Of a stretch of 8,146 nt of DNA, positions 1-6,720 are shown piece after piece. The notes under the pieces were generated by a model. That model saw only the letters and a list, made by a program, of their open reading frames with translations, was not told the origin of the DNA and searched no databases. Each line of letters begins with the position of its first letter. Position 1 is the stretch's first letter. The stretch comes from an uncultured Bacilli bacterium. Its GTDB lineage: Bacteria > Bacillota_I > Bacilli_A > RF39 > UBA660. A program made the position numbers and the translations under genes. Location of the stretch: positions 1 to 8,146 of the forward strand of contig CAKOLP010000033.1 in assembly GCA_934096025.1 (NCBI GenBank), in the 5' to 3' direction.

Positions 1-88
1 AGATTATGTATCTTGTTCACCATACAGAGTTCCGATTGCTAGATTAGCTGCAGCAAGAGCTGCCATTAAGTTTGGAATGCAAAAATAA
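1..88 (+). CDS. ppdK: Pyruvate, phosphate dikinase, C-terminal end (partial)
   Basis: Only the last 28 codons are inside the window, read from base 2 to the TAA at 86-88. The tail contains DYVSCSPYRVPIARLAAARA, which closely matches the conserved C-terminus of pyruvate phosphate dikinase, where the CSPxRVPIARLAAAQAA segment belongs to the PEP/pyruvate-binding TIM barrel. The enzyme interconverts pyruvate, ATP and phosphate with PEP, AMP and pyrophosphate in the cytosol. It is common in anaerobic Firmicutes with PPi-linked glycolysis. The upstream part lies outside the window, so completeness of the gene cannot be judged. Identification rests on this short but highly characteristic motif. Confidence 0.88.
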   Translation, partial: DYVSCSPYRVPIARLAAARAAIKFGMQK

Positions 89-103
89 GTAAAAAATAAA
101 GTA

Positions 104-145
104 ATACTTATAAATAAAAACGAAAATTAAATACGTTATAAGTAT
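104..145. repeat. 10-bp perfect inverted repeat downstream of ppdK
   Basis: ATACTTATAA at 104-113 is exactly repeated in inverse as TTATAAGTAT at 136-145, separated by 22 bases. It lies 15 bases after the ppdK stop codon. No T-run follows, so it is not a classical terminator. It could be an mRNA 3'-end stabilising hairpin or a protein site. The arms are mostly A/T, so chance is a real alternative. Confidence 0.45.
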
Positions 146-185
146 ATCTGATTAATTAATAATGCCTAATAGAAAAATATAGATT

Positions 186-212
186 AACTTCATCAAATGG
201 TGAAGTTTTTTT
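186..212 (+). terminator. Intrinsic terminator of ppdK
   Basis: AACTTCATC (186-194) pairs with GGTGAAGTT (199-207) through nine pairs, one of them a T-G wobble, around the loop AAAT. A run of seven T (206-212) follows. The hairpin plus T-tract is a typical rho-independent terminator. It separates ppdK from the prs operon. Confidence 0.85.
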
Positions 213-313
213 AATGAAGTATAGTAAAATAGATAAAAGTTAATATAATAAGATTAAAACGAAATTTAAAAGAAATGTTTAAATTTTAAAAAATTATAGT
301 TAAAAAACTTAAA

Positions 314-371
314 TAAACTGTTGACATATTCTTTTGTTTTTAATAAAATGATAATAACAGTTTAAAGCTGT
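314..371. promoter_or_regulatory. Candidate operator around the prs promoter (inverted repeat and palindrome)
   Basis: Two symmetric patterns are visible. TAAACTGTT (314-322) is perfectly inverted as AACAGTTTA (356-364). The equivalent points are 42 bp apart, about four helical turns, and the arms flank the -35 to +1 region. The right arm is also the left half of a local 15-bp palindrome, ACAGTTTAAAGCTGT (357-371), with one mismatch, lying between the predicted transcription start and the ribosome binding site. Both positions suit repression. The natural candidate ligand is the NrtR-type regulator encoded second in this operon, which would make the operon autoregulated. That assignment is inference; I do not know the operator consensus for this lineage. 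Confidence 0.5.
321..349 (+). promoter_or_regulatory. Sigma-A-type promoter of the prs-nrtR operon
   Basis: A consensus -35 box TTGACA (321-326) is followed after 17 bases by TAAAAT (344-349), five of six matches to the -10 consensus. Transcription should start near 356, giving a leader of about 34 bases. The ribosome binding site AGGAGG (378-383) lies six bases before the prs start. Confidence 0.85.
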
Positions 372-389
372 AATAGTAGGAGGGAATAT

Positions 390-1385
390 ATGAACGATTT
401 AAAGCTTATTGTTTTAGACAACATTAAGGATCTAGGGAAAAAAATAGATGGTTATTTAAAGCATATTTATAAAACAGAAGAATCCTTTATAGTTAATATA
501 ACTAGAGATAGATTTAATAATGGCGAGGGAAAAATAAAAATAAATGAAGATATTGAAAATAAAACAGTTTATATAATTAGTGATGTAGCAAATTATAGTA
601 TTACTTATAAAATGTATGGTTTTATACATAATATGGCACCAGATGAACATTTTCAAGATATAAAAAGGGTTATTTCTGCTGTATCAGGTTATGCAAAGAA
701 AATAGTAGTAATTATGCCACTCTTATATCAGTCACGTCAAGATAGAAGAAGTAAAAATGAATCTTTGGATTGTGCTATGGCTTTACAAGAATTAGAAAAT
801 CTTGGGGTAGATAAAGTTATAACTTTTGATGTTCATAATATAGATGTTATAAATGCTATTCCAAATAAACCTTTTGAAAGTTATGATGTTACCAATGAAG
901 TGTTAAATAGCATAGAAACTAATGAAAGTATAGAAGATGTTTTGGTAATTAGTCCAGATATGGGAGCGGCAAAAAGAGCAAAACAATACGCCGAATTATT
1001 AAAAACAGATATAGGTGTGTTTTATAAAAGGCGCGATATAACAAGCGTAGTTGACGGAAAAAATAAGATAATTGAGCATATCTATTTAGGACCAAGTGTT
1101 AAAGATAAAAATATTATTGTCGTAGATGATATGATAGCTAGTGGAGCTTCAATGATAGATACGATTAAAGAATTAAAAGCTAAAGGGGCTAAAAATATTT
1201 ATTTAGTTACAACGTTTGCCTTTTTTACTGAGGGTACAAATTATTTTGATGAAGCATACAATAATAAATTGTTTACGAAGCTGTATTCTACTAATTTATC
1301 TTATATTCCGGATAATATTAAAGCTAAAGAATGGTTTATGGAAGTAGATTGTGCTGATAAATTAGCCAATATTATAACTAAGTGA
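390..1385 (+). CDS. prs: Ribose-phosphate pyrophosphokinase (PRPP synthetase), divergent form
   Basis: This 331-residue cytosolic enzyme is predicted to make PRPP and AMP from ribose 5-phosphate and ATP. PRPP feeds nucleotide, NAD, histidine and tryptophan synthesis. Visible family motifs are YQSRQDRRS (about 113-121, the ATP-loop motif), FDVH (146-149, with the family's active-site His), SPDMGAAKRAKQYAELL (188-204), KRR (213-215) and the PRPP-binding loop VVDDMIASGAS (244-254). The first 60 residues are unlike classical Prs, and several motifs deviate: DVH instead of DLH, and DDMIASGAS instead of DDMIDTAGT. This suggests a specialised subfamily and perhaps not the housekeeping copy. An excellent AGGAGG precedes the ATG by six bases. 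The gene ends in TGA, whose bases form part of the next gene's ribosome binding site. The NrtR-type neighbour suggests a link to NAD metabolism. A related pyrophosphokinase acting on another ribosyl substrate cannot be excluded. Confidence 0.88.
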   Translation: MNDLKLIVLDNIKDLGKKIDGYLKHIYKTEESFIVNITRDRFNNGEGKIKINEDIENKTVYIISDVANYSITYKMYGFIHNMAPDEHFQDIKRVISAVSGYAKKIVVIMPLLYQSRQDRRSKNESLDCAMALQELENLGVDKVITFDVHNIDVINAIPNKPFESYDVTNEVLNSIETNESIEDVLVISPDMGAAKRAKQYAELLKTDIGVFYKRRDITSVVDGKNKIIEHIYLGPSVKDKNIIVVDDMIASGASMIDTIKELKAKGAKNIYLVTTFAFFTEGTNYFDEAYNNKLFTKLYSTNLSYIPDNIKAKEWFMEVDCADKLANIITK

Positions 1386-1393
1386 GGTAGTTT

Positions 1394-2218
1394 ATGGAAG
1401 ATTATAAAAGCGAAGAAGAATTTTTAAAAGCATACAATCCTAATCAGTTTGATAGGTTATCTGTAACAACGGATGTCATTATCTTTAGTGTATCAGATGA
1501 GCTTGAGAGTAATTATCGGAAGTTAAATAAGAAACATTTTAGTATTCTTTTAGTTAAAAGAAGTAATTATCCTTTTAAAGGAAAATGGTGTTTACCAGGG
1601 GGTTTTGTAAAAATAGATGAAGATATTGAAGATGCTGCTAAAAGGATACTAAAAAATGAAACTAACTTAAGTGATATTTATTTAGAACAACTATATACTT
1701 ATGGTAAACCTGATAGAGATATAAGAACAAGAGTAGTATCTACTTCATATATGGCTTTAATTGATAAAAATACTTTACCTAATGACGTTTCTTTAGAAGC
1801 ATCATGGTTTAATATAAAAGTATCGGATAGTGCAGATTTTATAGAAGTTAATTTAAGTAATGAAACTGAAAATATCCAATTTAAAGTAAAAAAGATATTA
1901 AAAGATGAAACGATGAATACTTATAAATATGAAATAGTTGAAAATGAAAAATTGGCTTTTGACCATGCATTAATAATTGTAGATGGAATTATGAGGTTGA
2001 AAAATAAAGTTGATTACACTGATATAGTATTTCATATGATGCCAAAGTATTTTACACTGGGAGAATTGCAACAAGTCTATGAAGTTATTTTAGATAAAAA
2101 ATTATTAGATCCGGCTTTTAGGCGAGTTATTTCCAGCAAAGTTGTTAAGACTACGAAAGTAAAAACTGGGGCAGGGCATCGTCCATCAGCTTTATATACT
2201 TATAAGAAACACGAGTAG
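1394..2218 (+). CDS. nrtR: NrtR-type Nudix-related transcriptional regulator
   Basis: The 274-residue protein has two parts: a Nudix-like domain (about 25-145) and a C-terminal winged helix (about 190-270). Segments such as FDHALIIVDGIMRL, MPKYFTLGELQQVYE and FRRVI, and the RPSALY end, are typical of NrtR. That family represses NAD-related genes and is released by ADP-ribose-type ligands. The Nudix box (70-92) keeps G70, E76, R84 and E89. Isoleucine replaces the first catalytic glutamate (I85), asparagine the second (N88), and asparagine the conserved glycine (N91), so hydrolysis is unlikely and a pure sensor-repressor role is favoured. The start is eight bases after the prs stop. Its GAGG ribosome binding site (1384-1387) overlaps that stop, implying translational coupling. 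It probably regulates its own operon. Family assignment is firm; the exact regulon and ligand are inferred. Confidence 0.87.
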   Translation: MEDYKSEEEFLKAYNPNQFDRLSVTTDVIIFSVSDELESNYRKLNKKHFSILLVKRSNYPFKGKWCLPGGFVKIDEDIEDAAKRILKNETNLSDIYLEQLYTYGKPDRDIRTRVVSTSYMALIDKNTLPNDVSLEASWFNIKVSDSADFIEVNLSNETENIQFKVKKILKDETMNTYKYEIVENEKLAFDHALIIVDGIMRLKNKVDYTDIVFHMMPKYFTLGELQQVYEVILDKKLLDPAFRRVISSKVVKTTKVKTGAGHRPSALYTYKKHE

Positions 2219-2230
2219 TGTTTTTTTCTT
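2207..2230 (+). terminator. Intrinsic terminator overlapping the nrtR stop
   Basis: AAACAC (2207-2212) pairs with GTGTTT (2218-2223) around GAGTA. The stem can extend outward by A-T and G-T pairs to about nine pairs. The right arm merges into a T-tract (2221-2227, then C and more T). The stem starts inside the last codons of nrtR and the stop TAG lies in the loop and arm. This separates the prs-nrtR operon from the competence operon. Confidence 0.7.
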
Positions 2231-2240
2231 TTGTAAATTT

Positions 2241-2270
2241 TTGTCTAAAAAATTAATCCCTCGCTAAATA
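2241..2270 (+). promoter_or_regulatory. Weak candidate promoter for comEA-comEC
   Basis: Between the nrtR terminator and comEA the best sigma-A-like pair is TTGTCT (2241-2246) and TAAATA (2265-2270) with an 18-base spacer. Both boxes are poor matches. A promoter is expected here because a terminator lies upstream. A weak basal or alternative-sigma promoter would fit a competence operon, but I see no clear match to a known competence box. Confidence 0.25.
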
Positions 2271-2310
2271 TGTTCTTTAAATTGTAATATTGCTTTATAG
2301 AGGAGAGAAA

Positions 2311-2991
2311 ATGAAAAGTAAAAAAGAATTTATGTTAATTAGTATGACAATCATCTTTTTCTTATTGAGTGTATTTAGTTTAAGTATTCTTTTATATCAA
2401 AAAGATGATGAGAGTAAAAGTGTTGAACTTGTAGATAATAATGATGTATTTGCAGAAGAAGATGTAAAGAAATTTAAAGTTGAGATAAAGGGAGAAGTAA
2501 TAAGTCCCGGAGTTTATGAAGTAGAGGATGGCAGCATAGTTATGGATTTAATTAATGCTTCTGGAGGGCTTACATCTAATGCTTATGTCGATAATATTAA
2601 TTTAAGTAAACGTCTAAGTGAAGAAATGGTAATTATTATTTATAATAAGAAAGATATGAATAAAAGTACTAGTAGTAATAAAACCAGTAAAGGTGCAGGT
2701 ATTGAGAATAAAAGTGTATATATAGATGAAAAAATAGAAAAAAAAGAAAGTGTGATTGATGCAAATAATGCTAATTCCTCTTTAGAAAGTGAGAATAATT
2801 CCCTGATAAATATAAATATGGCTTCGAAAGAGGAATTAATGAATTTACCAGGTATTGGCGAGAGTAAAGCATTAAAAATTATTGAATATCGAGAGCAAAA
2901 TGGTGGGTTTAAAGCTCTTGAAGAAATAACTAATGTAAATGGAATTGGTAAATCCACTTATGCAAAATTTAAAGAATATATTACGATATAA
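2311..2991 (+). CDS. comEA: Competence protein ComEA, membrane-anchored DNA receptor
   Basis: ComEA binds double-stranded DNA outside the membrane during transformation and passes it to the ComEC channel. The 226-residue protein has a cytoplasmic lysine-rich start and one membrane anchor (about 8-29). An SLBB-type domain follows (about 54-112, with KGEVISPGVYEVEDG and the later SGG). A low-complexity Ser/Asn/Lys linker (about 113-165) leads to a C-terminal DNA-binding domain with two helix-hairpin-helix motifs, LPGIGESKALKI (179-190) and VNGIGKSTYAKF (209-220). The domain order and length are normal for Gram-positive ComEA. I chose the ATG at 2311 because AGGAG (2301-2305) sits five bases upstream. 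An in-frame TTG at 2290 lacks a ribosome binding site and would place the Shine-Dalgarno inside the gene. The end overlaps comEC. No comEB lies between them. Confidence 0.93.
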   Translation: MKSKKEFMLISMTIIFFLLSVFSLSILLYQKDDESKSVELVDNNDVFAEEDVKKFKVEIKGEVISPGVYEVEDGSIVMDLINASGGLTSNAYVDNINLSKRLSEEMVIIIYNKKDMNKSTSSNKTSKGAGIENKSVYIDEKIEKKESVIDANNANSSLESENNSLININMASKEELMNLPGIGESKALKIIEYREQNGGFKALEEITNVNGIGKSTYAKFKEYITI

Positions 2992-5038
2992 TAAGTTATT
3001 TATTATTGCTTTTATTTTAGTTTTTGTATATATAGTAATAGTAACTATCATTATAAAATATGAATCAAAGTATAGTCTAAATGATAAAGAATTAGTAGGA
3101 ACTATAAGCACAATTAGTGTTGATGGGAATAAATTAAGTTTAGTAATAAAAGCCCAGGAAACAGTTAAGGCAAGTTATTATATAAAAACGGAAAGTGAAA
3201 AAGCGGAAATTTTAGATAACATTTCTTTAGGGGATAAAATTAAAGCTTATGGAACATTTAAAGAATTGGCTACAAATAAAGTATTTAATGGTTTTAATTA
3301 TAAAAAATATTTATATAATAAGAAAATATATTATTCTTTTCAAATAGATAAATATGAAATAGTTAAACCAAATAAAAATATATTTTATAAAATTAAAAAT
3401 TTTGTTTTAAAAAGAGTCTATCAAATGGATAATAGTGATTATTTGTTAGCTTTTATTCTTGGGGATAAGTCATTATTAACTAGTGATATTATAAATGATT
3501 ATCAACAAAATGGGCTTAGTCATTTACTAGCTATTTCGGGAATGCATTTAAATACTTTTTTGCTTATTGTTTGTTTTCTTTTAAGAAATAAGGGGAAGTT
3601 TTTTAAAAATATTGTGATTAGTTTGCTTTTGTTTTTCTTTTTATTTTTAACAAACTTTAGTGCCTCTATTTTTCGAGCAGTATTGTTTTATCTAATAAAC
3701 ATGGTTAATAAAGAGTTTAATTTGTATTATTCAAATATTCAAGTTCTTTTAATAACGGCTTTTATTCTTATTTTTATAAATCCTTTTTTTGTGTATGATG
3801 TAGCTTTTATTTATTCATTTATTGTTACATTTGGGATATTGTATAATAAAAAATATATTCAAGGAAGTTATTTAAAGAAGTTATTTATTTTAACATTTAT
3901 TACATTCATTTATAGTTTACCTATAACGGCTTATTTAAATTATGAAGTAAATTTACTGGCAATATTAATAAATTTAATTTTTGTACCTTTAGTTTCTTTG
4001 GTCTTATATCCTTTAATCTTGTTTACGTTTTTCTTTCCTTGGTTTTCATGTGTTTTAAGTATTTTAATTTATGTTGTAAATAGTTTAAATCATGTATTGG
4101 GAAGTATAAGTATAGTAATAAATATACCCAAGATGTCTATAATTTTAATTATTTTATATTATGTATGTTTGTTTTTTGCTAGTGTTAGAAAAAAAGTAAT
4201 AATAATCTTAGTAATTCTAAGTTTAAATAAAGTAATTCCTTGTTTAGATAGTGCTTATTATGTTTATTATTTTGATGTAGGTCAAGGGGATTGTTCAGTT
4301 ATTATTTATCCTTATAAAAGTAAAGTAATTATGGTTGATACTGGGGGATTAGTTAGTTTTAGTAAAGAGGCTTGGCAGCAAACTTCTAAAGAGTATCATA
4401 TATCTACGAACGTTTTAAAATATTTAAAAAGCTTAGGTGTTACTGAAATAGATTATCTTATTTTAAGCCATGGAGACTATGATCATATGGGTGAAGCTAT
4501 TAATTTAGTAAATAATTTTAAAGTAGAAAATATCATATTCAATTGTGGTTCATATAATGAATTAGAAAAAGAGCTAATTAAAGTATTAGAAAAAAAGAAA
4601 ATTAAGTATTCAACGTGCTTGGATAGCTTAAAAATAAGGAAAAGTAAAATATACTTTTTAAATACTAAAATATATGATAATGAAAATGATAATTCTTTAG
4701 TTTTATATATGAATATATTTAAATTTAAGTTTTTATTTATGGGGGACGCTGGTATTGAAAAAGAAAAAGATATATTAGAAAAATATAATTTGAAAAATAT
4801 AGATGTTTTAAAAGTAGGTCATCACGGAAGCAAAACAAGCAGCAGTAAAATTTTTATTGATGAAACAAATCCTAAATATGGTGTTATTAGTGTGGGAAAG
4901 AACAATAGGTACGGACATCCAAATAAAAAAGTGTTAAACAATTTAGATAATTCTAAGATATATAGAACAGATCAGGATGGGAGTATTATGTTTAAAATTA
5001 AGAATAATAGATTAAAAATAAAGACAAGTAGTCCGTAG
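2960..5038 (+). CDS. comEC: ComEC/Rec2, DNA uptake channel with metallo-beta-lactamase-like domain
   Basis: ComEC is the polytopic membrane protein through which single-stranded DNA enters the cell in natural transformation. The protein (692 residues from this ATG) has an N-terminal membrane segment and DUF4131/OB-like region, then a Competence domain of many hydrophobic helices (about 155-430) containing LLAISGMHL (H196). The C-terminal metallo-beta-lactamase-like domain starts at FDVGQGD (438-444). It keeps SHGDYDH (503-509), GDAG (595-598), GHHGS (620-624) and the GHP motif (H653), so its catalytic metal site looks intact. The start is uncertain. ATG 2960 overlaps comEA by 32 bases; ATG 2939 is in frame and would add seven residues. 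Neither has a strong ribosome binding site, which suggests translational coupling to comEA. The protein appears full length. A decayed copy of its 3' end lies at about 6721-7018. Confidence 0.94.
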   Translation: MQNLKNILRYNKLFIIAFILVFVYIVIVTIIIKYESKYSLNDKELVGTISTISVDGNKLSLVIKAQETVKASYYIKTESEKAEILDNISLGDKIKAYGTFKELATNKVFNGFNYKKYLYNKKIYYSFQIDKYEIVKPNKNIFYKIKNFVLKRVYQMDNSDYLLAFILGDKSLLTSDIINDYQQNGLSHLLAISGMHLNTFLLIVCFLLRNKGKFFKNIVISLLLFFFLFLTNFSASIFRAVLFYLINMVNKEFNLYYSNIQVLLITAFILIFINPFFVYDVAFIYSFIVTFGILYNKKYIQGSYLKKLFILTFITFIYSLPITAYLNYEVNLLAILINLIFVPLVSLVLYPLILFTFFFPWFSCVLSILIYVVNSLNHVLGSISIVINIPKMSIILIILYYVCLFFASVRKKVIIILVILSLNKVIPCLDSAYYVYYFDVGQGDCSVIIYPYKSKVIMVDTGGLVSFSKEAWQQTSKEYHISTNVLKYLKSLGVTEIDYLILSHGDYDHMGEAINLVNNFKVENIIFNCGSYNELEKELIKVLEKKKIKYSTCLDSLKIRKSKIYFLNTKIYDNENDNSLVLYMNIFKFKFLFMGDAGIEKEKDILEKYNLKNIDVLKVGHHGSKTSSSKIFIDETNPKYGVISVGKNNRYGHPNKKVLNNLDNSKIYRTDQDGSIMFKIKNNRLKIKTSSP

Positions 5039-5050
5039 CAAGGAGTAGAT

Positions 5051-5941
5051 ATGAATTATTATAATGAAATAAAAAATAAAATAATAGATAATGAAGTATA
5101 TACAAAAGTAAAAGATTATTCAAAAGAAAGACATAGGGTTACTACGTATTTTGAAATTGGTAGATTATTAAATGAGGCTGGTGGTAAGTATGGAGATAAT
5201 ATTATAGATGAATATTCTAAAAGGCTAGTTTTAGAAGTTGGCAAAAAGTATAACCGAAGAACGTTATTTAGAATGAAACAATTTTATAAAGTATTTAGTA
5301 ATAAAAAAGTGTCAACACTGCTGACACAATTGAGTTGGTCGCATTACTTGTTACTAATTTCTTTAAATAATTATGATGAAATTATTTATTATATTAATAT
5401 TGCCAAAAATAACAATTTGTCTCAAAGAGAGTTACAAGAAAAAATAAAAAGTAATGAATATAATAGAATGCCAATAGAAGCTAGAAATAAACTAATTTAC
5501 GAAGAAAAATTGGAAGTGAAAGATTTAGTACCTAATCCAATATTAATTAGAAATAAGAACAATATAGAAATAGCCACTGAAAAAGCATTACATAATTTGA
5601 TTTTAGAAGATATAGAATCTTTTATGAAAGAATTAGGCAATTCATATAGTTTTATAGGTAGCGAATATAGACTTAAGATAGGTGAGAGAAATCATCATAT
5701 AGATTTGTTATTATTCAATATAAAGTTTAATTGTTATGTAGTAATCGAATTAAAAGTAACAGAATTTAAAGTAGAATATATATCACAAGTTCAAAAGTAT
5801 ATGAATTACATAGATAAAAATATAAAAGAAATAAATAACAATAATACTATGGGTATTTTAATTTGTAAGAGGGAGAATAAATTTGTTATAGAATACTGTT
5901 CAGATGAAAGAATTGCTATAAGAAAATATGAGTTAGTGTGA
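5051..5941 (+). CDS. YhcG/DUF1016-family protein with PDDEXK nuclease domain
   Basis: This 296-residue protein has the two-domain build of the YhcG/DUF1016 family. The N-terminal helical domain (about 10-135) carries FEIGRLL, YNRRTLFRMKQFY and QLSWSHYLLL. The C-terminal PDDEXK-type domain (about 170-296) has HIDLLLF (D218), VIELKV (E233, K235) and YISQVQKYM (Q246), so the predicted metal and catalytic residues are present. The family is widespread in accessory and mobile regions, often near restriction or defence genes, but its role is poorly defined; DNA cleavage or structure-specific DNA binding is inferred. It begins 12 bases after comEC, with AAGGAG (5040-5045) upstream of the ATG, so it should be co-transcribed with the competence operon. 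The peptidase gene follows 26 bases later. It ends in TGA. Such a gene is not expected between comEC and holA, which points to acquisition. Confidence 0.88.
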   Translation: MNYYNEIKNKIIDNEVYTKVKDYSKERHRVTTYFEIGRLLNEAGGKYGDNIIDEYSKRLVLEVGKKYNRRTLFRMKQFYKVFSNKKVSTLLTQLSWSHYLLLISLNNYDEIIYYINIAKNNNLSQRELQEKIKSNEYNRMPIEARNKLIYEEKLEVKDLVPNPILIRNKNNIEIATEKALHNLILEDIESFMKELGNSYSFIGSEYRLKIGERNHHIDLLLFNIKFNCYVVIELKVTEFKVEYISQVQKYMNYIDKNIKEINNNNTMGILICKRENKFVIEYCSDERIAIRKYELV

Positions 5942-5967
5942 TATAATTGATGTAAGAGGCGATTAAC

Positions 5968-6675
5968 ATGAAGCAATTAAAGAAAGATAATATAATAATT
6001 AATTATTCTGAATCATTAGAGAAATTATCAATTGAAACACTAGAGTTATTATTTAAAACATTAAGTGATTATAAATTTTTATTTGATGTTGATACTTATG
6101 AATCAATTGTTGTAAATTATTTTGATAATCTTGATGAGTTTAGGAGTTTTATATATGGTTTAAGAGGTGAAAAAGATTCATTACCAGAATATGCACGAGG
6201 AACATATGATAAAGGAATGATTAATGCATGCGTTGACCCTCAAAAACAAATGAATAGTTTATATACTGCATCTCATGAATTATTTCACATATGGTATATG
6301 AAATATATACTTAAAAATGATTATAGTAAAAGAATAGTTTGGTATGATGAGGGAATGGCACAATTTTTTTCTGGCGAAAACAAGAAAATAGATTCAGAAG
6401 AAAAATTTAAAGATTATTATTTTAAGGTTAAAGAATTAACTAAAATTATTCCAAATTTAAATGAAGTTGAACATGGTAATTCATTTTGTAATGATAATTA
6501 TAATGGATATGATTTAAGTTATCTATGCGTAAGGTATTTATCTGAGACAATGTCATTAGAATCTTTTAAGATGTTAATGTCAGATTTTAATAGAATTAAA
6601 GATATTGGAAATAATGTTATATGTGATATGTTTGAATATTATGATAAGCAATATATAGATAAAAAAGTTAAGTAA
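5968..6675 (+). CDS. Small HExxH zinc-metallopeptidase-like protein, probably cytosolic
   Basis: I recognise the fold signature but not a named family. The 235-residue protein has SHELFHIWYM, giving zinc ligands H103 and H107 with catalytic E104. WYDEGMAQFFSG follows, placing a third-ligand candidate E128 twenty-one residues after H107. This HExxH...E arrangement with a following EGxA is typical of gluzincins of the peptidase MA group. The N-terminal 95 residues and the C-terminal helical part (about 180-235) resemble nothing I can name. There is no signal peptide or membrane segment, so it should act in the cytosol, unusual for peptidases of this group. AAGAGG (5954-5959) lies eight bases before the ATG. 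It follows the DUF1016 gene closely and ends just before a terminator, so the two probably form one cassette. Its substrate is unknown. It lacks the ImmA/IrrE pattern. Confidence 0.72.
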   Translation: MKQLKKDNIIINYSESLEKLSIETLELLFKTLSDYKFLFDVDTYESIVVNYFDNLDEFRSFIYGLRGEKDSLPEYARGTYDKGMINACVDPQKQMNSLYTASHELFHIWYMKYILKNDYSKRIVWYDEGMAQFFSGENKKIDSEEKFKDYYFKVKELTKIIPNLNEVEHGNSFCNDNYNGYDLSYLCVRYLSETMSLESFKMLMSDFNRIKDIGNNVICDMFEYYDKQYIDKKVK

Positions 6676-6676
6676 T

Positions 6677-6700
6677 CAACTAGAAATAGTTGTTTTTATT
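6677..6700 (+). terminator. Intrinsic terminator after the nuclease-peptidase genes
   Basis: CAACTA (6677-6682) pairs perfectly with TAGTTG (6687-6692) around a GAAA tetraloop, followed by TTTTTATT (6693-6700). It begins one base after the peptidase stop codon. It should end the comEA-comEC-nuclease-peptidase transcript and cut holA off from it. Confidence 0.85.
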
Positions 6701-6720
6701 TGTATAAACCATGTGCATAA

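Larger units (their letters stand above)
89..389. other. Intergenic region between ppdK and prs
   Basis: This stretch of about 300 bases has no gene. It holds a 10-bp inverted repeat just after ppdK (104-145), an intrinsic terminator (186-212), and an AT-rich stretch (213-313) in which I see only a weak A/T-only inverted repeat (262-270 with 278-286). It ends with the prs promoter and symmetric operator-like sequence (314-371) and the prs ribosome binding site (378-383). Confidence 0.8.

Noticed and set aside
262..286. 9-bp inverted repeat (262-270 with 278-286) in the prs upstream region
   Set aside because: The arms consist only of A and T in a very AT-rich stretch, so chance is the simplest explanation.
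456..656. Minus-strand open frame opposite prs
   Set aside because: It lies wholly within the well-supported prs gene and its product is the low-complexity Ile/Phe-rich sequence expected from the reverse of AT-rich coding DNA.
2290..2310. Upstream TTG start extending ComEA by seven residues
   Set aside because: It has no ribosome binding site of its own, and the clear AGGAG at 2301-2305 would fall inside the coding sequence; the ATG at 2311 fits better.
2640..3111. Two minus-strand open frames opposite comEA and the start of comEC
   Set aside because: Both mirror confirmed coding sequence, show no family features and have no plausible ribosome binding site.
5968..6675. ImmA/IrrE-type peptidase controlling a mobile element
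   Set aside because: The motif and spacing (HELFH, then DEGMA 21 residues after the second His) fit gluzincins, and no Xre/ImmR-type repressor lies nearby.
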